Shown in pieces: positions 1-32,826 of a stretch of 64,000 bases of DNA. Positions within the stretch are counted from its first letter, which is position 1, and every line of letters begins with the position of its first letter. Below the pieces are notes generated by a model. The model was given only the letters and a program-made list of their open reading frames with translations. It did not search any database and had not been told where the DNA came from. Origin of the DNA: Liolophura sinensis (Eukaryota > Mollusca > Polyplacophora > Chitonida > Chitonidae). The position numbers and the translations under genes are program-made. Location of the stretch: the NCBI RefSeq assembly GCF_032854445.1, contig NC_088307.1, positions 5,654,017-5,718,016 on the forward strand, given 5' to 3'.

Positions 1-481
1 CCCAGGATCAACCAGCTGTCTTAAGCCTTAAGGTAGGAAAACTTTAAAGTCTTAAATTCAAAATAGTTTACTGCGCTAAAATTGTGATTTACCTCAGGAA
101 TCCTTGTCCCAGGATCACAAAACCATCTTAGGCATAAGTCAAAATTTCAGTCATTAAACTTGGAATGTTCCGTTACCCAAAATTTACCTTGTCAAGCTAT
201 ATTTTGACCTTCTTACCTCAAAAATGACTTTTTTAAAGTTTTAAAGTGAAAATCTGATTTATGTCTACGCTGGTTTTTTTCGAGATACTGGAGCCTGGAT
301 CTAGCAGGTCCTTTATTGGCTCACAACACTAAAGTGTTGTTTTGTGGCCTCCAAATTGGTCACCATGGATTCATCCACACATACAACTCACCTGTGTTGT
401 GTACAGAGAAAATACTTCAGTACTCTTGGAAGTACAGTATCATCATTACCTCACTGAACTTAACCTAAATAAATCCGCACA

Positions 482-617
482 TTGCTGACAGGCCTTCCCA
501 CTTACGGCTGGAGAGGAAGCCAGCATGAGCTGGACTTGAACTCACAGCGACCGCATTGGTGAGAGGCTCCTGGGTCATTACGCTGCCGCTAACGCGCTAA
601 CCGACTGAGCCACGGAG
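482..617 (-). mobile_element. Truncated tRNA-derived SINE (head part)
   Basis: The reverse complement reads ctccgtggctcagtcggtta and continues through the Pol III B-box-like gtgagttcaagtccagctc to the gggaag segment. It matches the full copies at 26153, 34134 and 52708. The tail half (caccaatcaaat) is missing, so this copy is broken. Confidence 0.8.
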
Positions 618-865
618 TTAACTGAGAGACTACACCAGTATAAATACACAGAAGGTTTTTTTGTTGCCTCTAACAAAATATATTTCACAGAATATATACA
701 TGATAGACATGATCATAATAAAATTAAAAAGATGCTGATGACAGTTTGCTAATGTTCTCTAAATAAGATTAATTCTAATTCACTTCCAAACAGGAAGTTT
801 GGACGACATACTACAGTGCTAGCTCGTAAACATGAACGGCTACAGTTGACAACCTTGATTATACT

Positions 866-1084
866 TGCCCTAATTCTTCTAATCTGTTCACATATGAGCA
901 AGCATCTGTGCCATTTATGCACCTTTTGAATTCAATTTTGGAGGCATGACTACACTGGGTGGGTTGGCCAATTTTAGGGCTTCACAAAAAATACACGTTT
1001 ATCACTCTACACAGAATAATGACACCAAAGTACGCTTGAATGAACACCTTGCAAACTTGCTAATTGGTTGAAGAATTACAGAAT
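866..1084 (+). mobile_element. MITE, copy 1 of a four-copy family
   Basis: About 215 bp ending in ggttgaagaattacag. The start (aattcttctaatctgttcaca) is an imperfect inverted copy of that end. Internal motifs such as ttttggaggca, agggcttcacaaaaa and cacagaataatg are shared with copies near 17771, 33412 and 37848. It is non-coding. The ends (CAGTAATTC-like) and apparent TA flanks resemble Tc1/mariner-derived MITEs; that assignment is inference. Confidence 0.6.
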
Positions 1085-1564
1085 GAACAACAACGTTCAT
1101 GCTTATCCCGGTTACTCAACCAAGTGCTGTATCTGCCTTAAAAATTTGCCCAAAACGTGCATTTATATAGGCATAAATACATGCAGGTCAGAAAATATTA
1201 CTTTTCTTGCTGTAATCTACATTTTCCCAGTACAAGCAGGATATCATTCTGTCTTCCAAATAAAAAAAAACACTGTTGTATGATCAAAAGAACTCAGGTA
1301 AAATGAGCTGATGAAACTTTAGGTCATATTCAGTAAATCTAGGAAGAATAAAGACTTTTGTTGGAACCTTTATACCGTCTACAATACAATGTTACCTCTG
1401 AGGTAGCTCCACTATTCTTGTGGCGATGAAAATTTCAAGATCACATGACCAATCAATTACAATAACGAAAAGAAATATGTCACTGTACATGATGAATACA
1501 CTTACCAGACGATTTCACATATCTTTTAAGTTACTGAAGTTATTAACTTATGGAGGAAGTATTT

Positions 1565-1570
1565 TTTATT
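1565..1570 (-). terminator. Candidate SSNA1 poly(A) signal
   Basis: TTTATT on the plus strand is AATAAA in the SSNA1 sense, about 165 nt past the stop codon. Placement is plausible, but hexamers are common in this AT-rich DNA. Confidence 0.35.
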
Positions 1571-1732
1571 TTTTACACATAAATGTACAAAATACAACCC
1601 ATATGGGTTAAAGAAAAAGGCACTGAACAAAATAACTGGCTGTGTAAGGCTGAGAATCCCAGCTGTCAGTTATCTGCCCTTGTCTGCACAGTTATCAGTG
1701 TCCGTGTGATTGAGTGAATCATGCAATGTCAG

Positions 1733-1828
1733 CTAGCTTGTCGTTGTTCTGTGTGACTGAGGCTTCTCCTTCAGGTTGTGAGATTCCCGTTTCAGCACAT
1801 TCAGCAGCGTCTGAGAACTCTCCAGTAT
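1733..1828 (-). CDS. SSNA1: SSNA1 exon 3 with stop
   Basis: Acceptor tttcccctccag|ATACTG. Encodes [16 protein letters not shown] and a short polar tail ending at TAG. It is found by extending the family match; the frame is too short to stand out on its own. Confidence 0.93.
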   Translation of the reverse strand: MLESSQTLLNVLKRESHNLKEKPQSHRTTTS

Positions 1829-4800
1829 CTGGAGGGGAAAAAATGAATTTCATTGATTTGATCTGTGATTTACAAAGTAGGATATTGCTATTTTACTCAC
1901 TGCATTAAAAAGGAAAAATGATTTGTGGCTGAGTGGTTAATACGAATTACACAGAGTGAACAGTCTTGATCACAATTAGCAGAAAAAAATAAAATATAGA
2001 TGCACAGGTTAACCTGCAAGACAGGTATAAATACACGGTAAAGAATTAGCTCTAGTGATAAAGTTTCTTTCTCCAGTTAGCTATGAGGCCTTGCGTGCTG
2101 AATTGCCATAAGATTTAGGACTACTATTAAAACCCACATCGATACTGATTTCCTCACTAAATCCCTCAAGGACAGTAACCTAGCACTAGCACTACAGCCA
2201 TATCCGTAATGGAGGAGCCAACGAAAAATACTGTTGTACATAACTCTTATCTTGCTGTACAGTGAAAAACTCTTGTCCTTAACAGGGAATGTGTGGATTG
2301 TTCCTCTTTCACTGTTTCTTGAATCTTGGTGACAATAAGCAGTCACTTTTAAGTCACTTGACCCTTCCACTAAGATGGTGTGTCAGTAACTTGCCAAAGG
2401 TTGGTGGTTAACACCAGACACTCCAGTTTCCTACACAACTTAGTCATGGACAAAATTTTAGTTCGTTGTTTAATAGTTCATATTTGGTTCAAAACCAGAT
2501 GAGAAATTGGCACACGTACATGTAGCAAGGATCAATTCATCCGTTCTGGTCTTTACTATTTCACACGAAGCTGAGAGAAATTTCCAGTTCAGGTATTAAA
2601 CATTTTTTAATACCCATGTAAATGCAACAATTCTTGAAAACTGGTCTTTAATTTTACTGCACAGAATGGCTATAATACTGGAATTCAATTGGATTTATTT
2701 CATGTACCTCAATTAAAATGATACCAGTATATAGTTCAATAACTGATCCTTTAAGACAACTGCCAGATAAAGACGACATTAGCATGATGCGTGAAGTTCA
2801 ATGATGAATTTTGTTGAAACTCAAAATTGAATAAATTCCACAGCATTTTGTGCCAAGGCAATTCCACACAATTTTTAAAATGCCCACTCTGTAACCGACC
2901 ACATCAGATGTCAATGGATGAGCCATCACATCTGCTCCCAAAACATTACATGTGAAAATGTGGGAGAATAACAGACTGATTCTATAACTGACAATGAGTG
3001 GTTCGAGGACAAGCTACACAGCAAAGGTTCAAATCCGAGTAAAACACAGTTTTCTTCAGTGACTTTGCAGTGCATGTGTACTACACAGATGATTAATGAG
3101 CACACACACTGATAATGGGGAACTCCTAAAACTCCTTCTCAGTCTGTATCAAGACGGTCCAAAGCTGTGAACTCATTATTTCTTCCCTTTATTACATTAC
3201 AATTATCAGTGCATGTGTACTACACAGGTGATTAATGAGCACACACACTGATAATGGGGAACTCCTAAAATTCCTTCTCAGTCTGTATCAAGACGGTCCA
3301 AAGCTGTGAACTCATTATTTCTTCCCTTTATTACATTACAATTATCAGTGCATGTGTACTACACAGGTGATTAATGAGCACACACACTGATAATGGGGAA
3401 CTCCTAAAATTCCTTCTCAGTCTGTATCAAGACGGTCCAAAGCTGTGAACTCATTATTTCTTCCCTTTATTACATTACAATTATCAGTGCATGTGTGCTC
3501 ATAAAACATATATGAAGTACACTCATACTGCAATGTCACAGAAGAAAATGATGCGTTCTACCATCATTTCGAACTTCTTTGTAGCTCATTCTTGAGTCTC
3601 CAATTGTGATGCAATACAGGAAAGAACAAAGACTTCATAGCTCTGGATGAGTTTGTTACACTAACAGACAGGAACTACATGTAGTTCCCCATTTATATAT
3701 CGATTTTTTTATAAATGGATGTAACATTTGAATGACAAAAAATCTTTGTATTTTAGACGCTGAAATAAGTTACAAAGTTGGCCGGAACCATGTTGTTTAT
3801 AACGTGTACACCATCTGTTTATACACACCATCTGTTTATGCAAACCATTGCCAATAATTTTCCTTTTTATCGGACGAGTCTTAAACCTACCTTCATATAG
3901 GCAGCTTCCGTTTCTGCTATCGTACGATCAAACTCGTTTTTTGTGGCCATTTTCTTGGCCAGGCTCTCATTGACCTTGGCCATTTTTTCTGTCAGAATCC
4001 TGATGTCATTTTGTAACTTTTGCTTCTCCTCTTCCTCCAGGAGGATCTGTTTGTACAACTCATCTCTCTTGGAACATAGCTCCTCTATACCTGAAATACA
4101 ATGCAGTATCTGGATTAACATACAGCTTATGTATGCCTTCACAATAAGTGTGGCTGCCTTCCTCTTCTGATGTACAAAGAGTCCTTCTGAGCACAAATCA
4201 CACAGTAGATTCTTAATTACCATAAATGGTGCAAAACTTCAGTAGCATATTAGGTCTTACTCAAGGGGGCGTTTCATTGAGCTTAGAGGAATGTTTTGGG
4301 CTTTGTTTGGAAGATAGGATGATATCCCACTGGAAAAGTGTCATTTATCTATTGAAGAGTACTGGGTACTACATGTAACATCATAAAACACATTATTTTA
4401 GGTTGCATTTTAAAGGGCCACTGACACAGTTTTAAAATCCGAACAAATACGATATTGTCTAAGGAAACTGAAAACTAGGAGAATGCATATTTTTTGGCCT
4501 TAAATCGCTTTCTTGCCTTCTGTTAATCGGTTTTATATTTCAATCGCCAAATGCCAGTTTCATTACGTCCTCATGAAATATTCAATGCAACCGGCACAGA
4601 ATATTTAATTAACTTGTTGATCTAACCTAAGTTAAGGACCCATCCTCTACATGCTTTTATTATAACATAGCAACTGAACCAAATATAACATATAACCCAG
4701 GGAGGTGGGGGTGGTGGTGGTGGTGGTGGTGGTGGTGGGGGGGGCCTACGAATTACCCATAAGAACCCATAAGGACTTAGAATTACCCATACGGACCTGT

Positions 4801-5081
4801 TTGAAGACAGAATACCGTCCGAAAGTCATTAAATTCACGTTAGAAATGTTCTCCGATGTAACTTCACTGATTTGCCATACATCATTTTTCTTCAAGTCAG
4901 TAGACGTTTTAGAGGGAGAGTGTGATGGAAGCAAGGCTCCATATATGCACCACAACAGTGTTGTCGTTGACCGAATCGATTCTCGTGTATATAAAATGCG
5001 GAAACATGATCGTACGATAGGACACGTCTGAATTTAAAGGAGAGGCAAATATAGATATTTAAATAGGAATATGAACACCCC

Positions 5082-5120
<39 letters not shown>

Positions 5121-7940
5121 CATGTATATGTGAATGTCTGTATGTGTCTATATGTATCACCAAATGATTTATAAGTTATTTTCTTTTTCTTTTCTAATTT
5201 TTGTCTACGTACGCCTACCTATAAGGACCACATGTAAGGATTACCCATAAGTACCCATAAGGACTTAGAATTACCCATAAAGACAAAATACTGTCCGAAA
5301 GTCGTTAAATTCATGTTGGGAATGTCCTCCAATGTACCCTCACTTATAAGTAGAAGCAAATATAGAAATTTAAATATGAATATCAACACCCCCACATATA
5401 TATATATATATGTGTGTGTGTGTATCACCAACTGATTTATAAGTTATTTTGTTTTTGTTTCCTAATTTCTATCTAGATACGCCTAACCATAAGGACCATG
5501 TGTAACTAACTCTAAAACCAAACAAAAAACTCTATGTATGTATATCAAAATAGACACCTCAGAATTAATACAACAGAATCATCCATAAACAAAACTGGTG
5601 CAAAATCAAAAAGAGTCTGTTCTTACATGAAAACATGCCCTGCATAATGACGGAAACTTAGTGATGAAACTTCAGTTTGTTTGGAGAGAACTCATCTAGC
5701 TCTTTAACTCCTCGTGCGCTATCTTTGACCTGGCTTCTTTGCAATTCTTCCCGTTTTCGGCATGGAGAAATTTACATGAGTAGCTAAAGTCTTTGTGGCT
5801 TTCATACATTTTTTTCTTGTTAAAAAGTTGAGAAATTTCTCGGCCTGTCCGTTTTCTGACAATTTACACCACACTGACTTTAAAATGTCATACTTTTTCA
5901 CCTGAGGTTTCATCACATAGTTTCCGTCGCCATGCAAGGCACGCCTCAGGTCTAACATTTGCAAATGGGTAACACTGCTTAGGTTTTCAACAAGATCAGG
6001 CATTTTTTGCACTTTCCAATTTGCTGTCAATTTCAAAATATTGTTATATAGAGATTCATAGTTGTTGTTTGTCCAAAGCTTGTCAATGTTACCCATTTGG
6101 AAAGGTTAACATACACAATGTAGCAAAAGATCATTTAAGCGTTTGTCAAAAGAACATTCAAACAGTGGAAATTTTTCAAAAAAAGGATTGAATTCAATTA
6201 CATTTTTTCCACAGACAAACTCGTCTGAACTAAAAGCAAGGCCATTTTCTTCAAACAATGATCACTTTCTTTGGTGTAAAGTGAACTGCGATCAGCAGGA
6301 ACAAAATCATTATACGCTGTAATCTGCGAATTCTGTTCAGACAGCATTAATCGTTGTTGACATTGGTAAGATATATTCATCCTTTGGTTTTTATTATAAG
6401 ATGATGTCCATGATGTTTTTAGGTACATGTGTTGGATGGCTTCACAAGGGCTTATCGGAGTACAAATCCAGTACGCATACATCACTAGCGCTAATCCCTT
6501 TCACCCCCACCCTCTCTCCGCCCGGTAAGAAAAGAATCCGAAAGAGAATCCGATAAATAGTGTGAAAACAGATCACCTGCAGTTCATTTAACAATTTTAT
6601 GAACACACCTCCTGGCTTGCAGGTAACATGCCTGTCTTCACTGCCTTTCATAATTTTCAGTTGATGTTAAAACAACCATATGTAAGCCCTGTAAATGCAA
6701 ATGTTAACTTCAACCTATTCGTCAACATTGATAGATAGTTTTATTTTCATTGTCAAAATTGGACTGTACACAAAAAACCATTTCTCGCAGCATGCATACA
6801 GCATGCCTTTTGTGCTGAAATTGTGTGCTTATGGGTAATAATATGGAGATAACAGTCCTTATTCCACACACCTACACACAAATCAGTAAAAAAATCGTAT
6901 TTCAACTGGTGATTTTAGTAGCTCCAGTTTGGTTTTAGAATGAGTATATCAACATGGTGAGCCTTTCTGTCAAAAATAACGTTCTTATGGGTAGATTTGT
7001 GGAGATAACAGGTCCTTATGGATACATGTCGACATTTGGGGAAAATTTGGGGAAAAACAAGTGTGTAGTTATTGGTGATTTCAGTATCTCCTGTTTGCTT
7101 TTAAAATAACTTTACCAACACAGTGTGTTTTTCTGTCAGAAATTGTGTCCTTATATGTGGTCCTTGTGGGTAGGTGTACACGTGTGCCTAGATAGAAATT
7201 AGAAAAGACTAACAAAATAACTTATAAATCAGTGGTGTATATATGGAGCCTTGCTTCCATCACACTGTCCCTTTAAAACGTCTACTGATTTGAAGAAAAA
7301 TGATGTATGGCAAATCCATGAGGTTACATCGGAGAACATTTCTAACGTGAATTTAATGACTTTCAGACAGTATTCTGTCTTCAAACAGGTCCTTCTATAA
7401 ATTCTAAGTCCTTATGGGTTCTTATGGGTAATTCATAGGACCGCCCAGGGGTCGGTTGAGGATATCTCATGCTACAGACATCTGTAACAACTAAACATCT
7501 AAAATAGCAGACGACTTGGGAATAAGCAAATACACAGCTATTCAAACATTTATCAAATTGAACTGCTTAATGATCCCAAACGTAACTTATGGAAAGATGT
7601 CCTCTGACATTTAGTGGATTTAACTTCAAGTAAAATTAACTTATCGATGTAAACACCCGCCGAGAAAAGGTGGTAAATCATTTAAGGTTATGAAATATTA
7701 CTTTTGGTGTTGAAATTCATATTTTTCCCGCTGAATATAATTATACTATTCCAACAAACCTCACAACACCTTCCTCTAATCAACAGAACTCTAAGAATAA
7801 GGCAAAGTTAGGCATGAAACTTGTTCACGTTCGAAATTTTAGGTCAAACTCAGTATTTTCAAAATGAAAACAAAACGCTAGCACTTACATTTTACGAGTT
7901 CATTGTTATAATTTTGAAGTGCTGCGCCTTGCTGTGACAT
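1733..7940 (-). CDS. SSNA1: SSNA1, Sjoegren syndrome nuclear autoantigen 1 homologue (complete, 3 coding exons)
   Basis: Join of 7940-7889, 4090-3891 and 1828-1733 on the minus strand: 52+200+96 nt, 115 residues plus stop, against about 119 in vertebrates. The product starts [18 protein letters not shown] and contains [31 protein letters not shown] and [15 protein letters not shown], which I recognise as nearly residue-for-residue SSNA1. In the known family this is a single parallel coiled coil that self-assembles into fibrils at centrioles, basal bodies and the midbody, with roles in microtubule branching and cilia. Both introns have GT-AG ends and the phases agree. The C-terminal tail after the coiled coil ([15 protein letters not shown]) is short and divergent, as expected. 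The gene is head-to-head with DHX16 across about 2.9 kb. Intron 1 carries a large transposon and intron 2 a 139-bp tandem repeat; coding sequence is intact. Confidence 0.95.
3068..3501. repeat. 139-bp tandem repeat, three copies plus a partial
   Basis: Units start at about 3068, 3207 and 3346, and a fourth breaks off after 3485. Copies are almost identical (key words gcatgtgtactacacag, ctgataatggggaact, agacggtccaaagctg), so the duplication is recent. It lies in SSNA1 intron 2 (1829-3890), in which I see nothing else. Confidence 0.9.
3891..4090 (-). CDS. SSNA1: SSNA1 exon 2
   Basis: Acceptor tgtatttcag|GTATAG, donor AAG|gtaggt. Carries most of the heptad-repeat coiled coil, from [15 protein letters not shown] to [11 protein letters not shown]. 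Phase 1 in, phase 0 out. Confidence 0.95.
4704..4742. repeat. (GGT)n microsatellite
   Basis: A run of ggt units ending in a G-tract at the left edge of the inverted-repeat element. It probably grew from the G-rich terminus of that element. Confidence 0.9.
5082..5116. repeat. (AT)n microsatellite
   Basis: Alternating at dinucleotides, with a similar shorter run at 5396-5412. The two runs flank duplicated pieces of the transposon arm. Confidence 0.85.
5719..6096 (-). pseudogene. Transposase C-terminal fragment (MULE-like)
   Basis: An open frame of 125 codons inside the inverted-repeat element. The segment [19 protein letters not shown], followed by W-x-V-x-x-M-P-D-L-V and a later V-x-C-K-L-S, resembles the region after the catalytic core of MULE-type transposases, where TNN-x-x-ES-x-N-x-x-L-K motifs occur. 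No complete DDE core is visible and upstream frames are broken, so this is a remnant. The assignment rests on motif resemblance only. Confidence 0.45.
6198..6485 (-). pseudogene. Further open segment of the same element, unrecognised
   Basis: A 95-codon open stretch upstream of the transposase-like fragment, in the same direction and inside the same inverted repeats. It contains [15 protein letters not shown] and no motif I can name. It may be a more N-terminal part of the same broken transposase. Confidence 0.3.
7889..7940 (-). CDS. SSNA1: SSNA1 exon 1 (coding part)
   Basis: Encodes [17 protein letters not shown] plus one base of the next codon. The donor is T|gtaagtgc. The ATG is chosen because the family starts [19 protein letters not shown]. 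Confidence 0.93.
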
Positions 7941-8263
7941 CTGGAATGTTGCGACTTCTGCTTCTAAATGTAATTTCACAATAAAATTGAACACCCACAG
8001 TTAAAACATAGATTAATTTGCTTTGAAAGTAGTCCTGTCACAGCGTGTTGAGACGGTTGCCAACCGTAAACGGTGCGAAATACGTCATCAATTTCTGTGT
8101 AACCCGCAGTCTGCTTACTACTTAGCATACTGTACCGTAAAAGTCACACTGACAGGAGATAATAAACTCCTCGCAGATTATCTTTGTTTTTTCACGTATT
8201 AGATATGATGATACTACGATACAAGCCCCCGAAGCAAGGTACCAGTCTTTCACTTTTTGGACG
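7941..8263. promoter_or_regulatory. SSNA1 upstream region (putative promoter)
   Basis: This is the only CpG-containing stretch between the two divergent genes. It has an imperfect palindrome cggttgccaaccg near 8053 and a CRE-like tacgtcat near 8090. A gttgcc half-site resembles part of the RFX X-box found upstream of ciliary genes, but the second half is poor. Promoter activity is inferred from position. Confidence 0.35.
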
Positions 8264-8302
8264 TATAAAAATGGCGACTTCCATCAGCACGCGAAAATTT
8301 AG
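8264..8302 (+). promoter_or_regulatory. Candidate TATA/YY1-like start region or leader exon for DHX16
   Basis: TATAAAA is followed at once by ATGGCGACTTCC and then TTTAG|gtaaac, a fair 5' splice site. An acceptor-like tttttcag lies just upstream of the DHX16 start, at 10820. If joined, the leader ATG would open a short upstream frame that overlaps the main start codon out of frame. TATA-box and exon readings conflict in part; no transcript supports either. Confidence 0.25.
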
Positions 8303-9051
8303 GTAAACATTTGTTGTTTTGACTATTCGGTTTTGGCAAACGCACATGAAAGTCGCAGGCTGATTTAAAAAAAGTTCAGATCCACTGAATTTAATGCATC
8401 ACTAGTCCTGAAATTAAAAGGAACAGTTAGCCGAGACTTATTGGGGGTTGTCAACAAGCTTTATCTCCTAAACTGGTGTAGATAGATACTCAGATCTGCT
8501 TCTATAACGTCTTGCTGTGTTGGACTGGAACCATTATAGATGCTGGATTAACCATGGAGCCATCAGCCAAGCCCATCAGTTTCCTCCGTGAACAATTACT
8601 TGTGGTAGATGTAATGTTCAGACATTGCTAAAAATACCTTCTCATCCCAGTCTGACGCTGATTTGGGCCCATCCTCGGCCGGACAAATGTTTGCCAAACC
8701 TAACGTCACAGCAGTCTCGGACTATAATCCTCACATCCCGTCAGTTTTATTGTGGTCATATTTAAGTTTTTGTTTTTGACGTAACCTTATGAAATCTTGC
8801 TGATCCCAAGAATAGATGGTTGGCAGTTAAGTTTACGTATTGATGGTAAAATAGTATATAATGTAATGGAATATAATGTTGGTCAGTTCATTGAAGAATC
8901 TACTTTTCACAATAAATAACAGTTGAACGAAAACAATGACAGCAACCTAAACTTTACCACTCCCAAACAGAGACACCATGTGCCTATAAACATTCCAAAA
9001 TTCAATCATCATCATCATCATCATCACCGCCCTGTTTAATGTACTGATGTA
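8303..9051. other. Intergenic, no gene seen
   Basis: Nothing recognisable except a short (ATC)n run at 9007-9026 at its right end. A 25-codon frame from about 8553 has no family resemblance. Confidence 0.6.
9007..9048. repeat. (ATC)n plus flanking direct repeat, left copy
   Basis: The sequence atcatcatc followed by ccctgtttaatgtactgatg recurs on the other side of the transposon at 10735-10773 as (ATC)n plus ctctgtttaatgtactgatg. The transposon therefore sits beside or within a local duplication of about 40 bp, longer than its TA target duplication. Confidence 0.75.
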
Positions 9052-10709
9052 CAGTCATGGAAAAAATTATTAGACCACTCATATTTTCTTTGGTTTCTTG
9101 TTCATTTTAATGCCTGGCAACCCTAAAGGTGTATTAACCGAAGATTACAATGAATACGACAAAAATCCAGCTGATTCCATAATACTTTGTCGTATTTGAT
9201 ATGCTTTAAGGTCAGTTGTATTCCTAGGGTGTATGCGAGGCAATTTCATGCTTTCCATTTACATGCAGACTTACATAAAGAGTGGTTTCCTGTTTACATG
9301 TAGGCTTACATAAATAGGGGTCTGTTGTTTATATATTAAGACGCAGCACAACTCGGTAGTTGTCAGCTCCCATAATGCCTAAAACGAAAGAATTATGTGG
9401 AGCCAGAAAGGCAGCCATCTTGGCACAGCTGGATACTGGATTGAGCGAGCGACGAGTGGCCAAAAAACTGAAGATCTCTAAGACAGCAGTTCATTACACC
9501 AAGAAAAAGCAAGCCGAACATGGTACTACAAAACTGCTAGCTGGTCGAGGCAGGAAACGTCTTTCTACCCTACGAGATGACCGAGCACTCATCCGGTCCT
9601 GTATCAAGAATCGTCGTCAGACCTCCAGAGACCTTAGAAATGAGTGGGCATTGTCAACAAATGTGACTTGTTCAGCAAGAACAGTTCGAAACCGACTTCT
9701 TGAAGCTGGTCTAAAGTCGCACAGGGCACGGAAGAAGCCCTTCATCAACGAGAGGCAGCGGAAGGCCCGCTTGCGTTTTGCGAGGGATCACAAGAATTGG
9801 ACTGTTGATGATTCGGCTAAAGTTCTCTTCAGTGATGAATCCAATTTTGAGTTGATGCCTACTCCAGCCAACTTACTGGTTAGGAGGAAGCCTGGGGAAG
9901 CCTACAAACCAGACTGCCTTGCTCCTACTGTAAAGCATGGGGGTGGATCAGTGATGATCTGGGGTTGTTTCAGTATGGGTGGAACAGGACAGATGCAGTT
10001 GTGTGAAGGGAGAATGAACCAAGTCACATACAGAGCTACTCTTGAAAACAGTCTTCTTCCATCAGCTGCTAAACTCTTTCCTGGCTCGAATGACTGGATT
10101 TTCCAACAAGACAATGCCCCTTGCCACACGGCAAGGTCAGTTAAAACCTGGATAGAGAACCGGAACATTCGAACCATGAATTGGCCTGCTCAGTCACCTG
10201 ATCTGAATCCAATTGAAAACCTGTGGAATATTATCAAGTTCAAAATGGAGAACCACAAGCCCAAAAACAAAGCAAATTTGTTCGAATTTTTGCAACAGGA
10301 ATGGGCTGCTGTGACCGCAGGGCAATGTAACAAACTGGTGGAGAGCATGCCAAGGTGCATGGCTGCAGTCATCAAAAACATTGGGCATGCAATCAAGTGC
10401 TAACTCTCGTATGAGACTGAGAGTCATGTGACTACGTGACTAGGAGACAGGAGAAAAAATGAAATGCCAAAATGTTTTTGAGAATACAGTTGCCACATCT
10501 ACAGATGTATGAACTTAAGTGATTTTGGTCATTGTCAAGAAAGTCATAGAGAACTGATAGATATCACCTCTTAAATAAAACCCTTATGAACTATTTCTGT
10601 TTTCATCACTTTCTTTGCCCAAACAAATGTTCCTTCAGTTGTGCAAGGTTTTAAAATGAACAAGAAATGGGAGAAAGCAAGGGTGGTCTAATAATTTTTT
10701 CCATGACTG
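9052..10709 (+). mobile_element. Tc1/mariner-type transposon, apparently complete
   Basis: 1658 bp bounded by CAGTCATGGAAAAAATTATT and its exact reverse complement. The first 27 bp are identical at both ends, with weaker pairing to about 75 bp. The element is flanked by TA on each side, the target-site duplication typical of this superfamily. It carries one uninterrupted transposase frame. It lies about 150 bp upstream of the DHX16 start codon, so it may affect that promoter or leader. Confidence 0.93.
9375..10403 (+). CDS. Tc1-family transposase, intact frame
   Basis: 342 residues from ATG (MPKTKEL). The open frame extends five codons further upstream from a TTG, but the ATG is preferred. 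The N-terminus has a paired-type helix-turn-helix (LSERRVAKKLKISKTAVHY) and a basic linker with GRGRKR. The catalytic domain shows LFSDESNF (Asp about 154), GGGSVMIWGCFS, FQQDNAPCHTA (Asp about 246) and SPDLNPIENLW (Glu about 281). There are 34 residues between the last two, hence DD34E. The length is normal for the family. It cuts and pastes its own element at TA sites. No stop or frameshift is visible, so the copy is young or was recently active; whether it is expressed cannot be told. Confidence 0.95.
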   Translation: MPKTKELCGARKAAILAQLDTGLSERRVAKKLKISKTAVHYTKKKQAEHGTTKLLAGRGRKRLSTLRDDRALIRSCIKNRRQTSRDLRNEWALSTNVTCSARTVRNRLLEAGLKSHRARKKPFINERQRKARLRFARDHKNWTVDDSAKVLFSDESNFELMPTPANLLVRRKPGEAYKPDCLAPTVKHGGGSVMIWGCFSMGGTGQMQLCEGRMNQVTYRATLENSLLPSAAKLFPGSNDWIFQQDNAPCHTARSVKTWIENRNIRTMNWPAQSPDLNPIENLWNIIKFKMENHKPKNKANLFEFLQQEWAAVTAGQCNKLVESMPRCMAAVIKNIGHAIKC

Positions 10710-10734
10710 TATCTTGTTTTTTTTATTTTCATTG

Positions 10735-10773
10735 TCATCATCATCATCATCGCTCTGTTTAATGTACTGATGT
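10735..10773. repeat. (ATC)n plus flanking direct repeat, right copy
   Basis: Partner of the copy at 9007-9048, differing at few bases (cgctctg versus cgccctg). It is followed by a T-rich tract running into the putative acceptor region before DHX16 exon 1. Confidence 0.75.
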
Positions 10774-10856
10774 TGTGTTTTTTTTTTATTTTTGTTGTAG
10801 ACTAACGGTAACTTTTTCAGTCTGAGTGTGGACCAGCAAAAGTGTATACAGTCACC

Positions 10857-32826
<21,970 letters not shown>

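Larger units (their letters stand above)
1..1732. other. Region downstream of SSNA1, no gene seen
   Basis: No coding region is recognisable. The stretch lies 3' of the minus-strand SSNA1 stop codon and holds a truncated SINE and one MITE copy, listed separately, plus AT-rich unique sequence that probably includes the SSNA1 3' UTR. Short open frames here show no family resemblance and are treated as chance. Confidence 0.6.
4704..7447. mobile_element. Decayed Mutator-like DNA transposon with long inverted repeats
   Basis: The sequence 4745-4955 (gaattacccataagaaccca ... gaagcaaggctccatat) recurs inverted at about 7230-7435, so the arms match over some 210 bp. The inner part 5150-5225 also pairs with about 7150-7225, giving roughly 300-bp inverted repeats, with a low-complexity insertion in the left arm. 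A partial internal copy of the arm lies at 5219-5400. The left edge is expanded into (GGT)n, so the exact end and target duplication are unclear; cccaggg occurs just outside both ends. The interior has two minus-strand open segments with transposase-like sequence. Long arms plus those segments suggest a MULE. It sits inside SSNA1 intron 1. Confidence 0.7.

Noticed and set aside
2077..2370. 97-codon minus-strand frame in SSNA1 intron 2
   Set aside because: Lies between confirmed exons, with no family resemblance or splice support.
9360..9374. Upstream TTG as the transposase start
   Set aside because: An ATG five codons downstream gives the expected family N-terminus.
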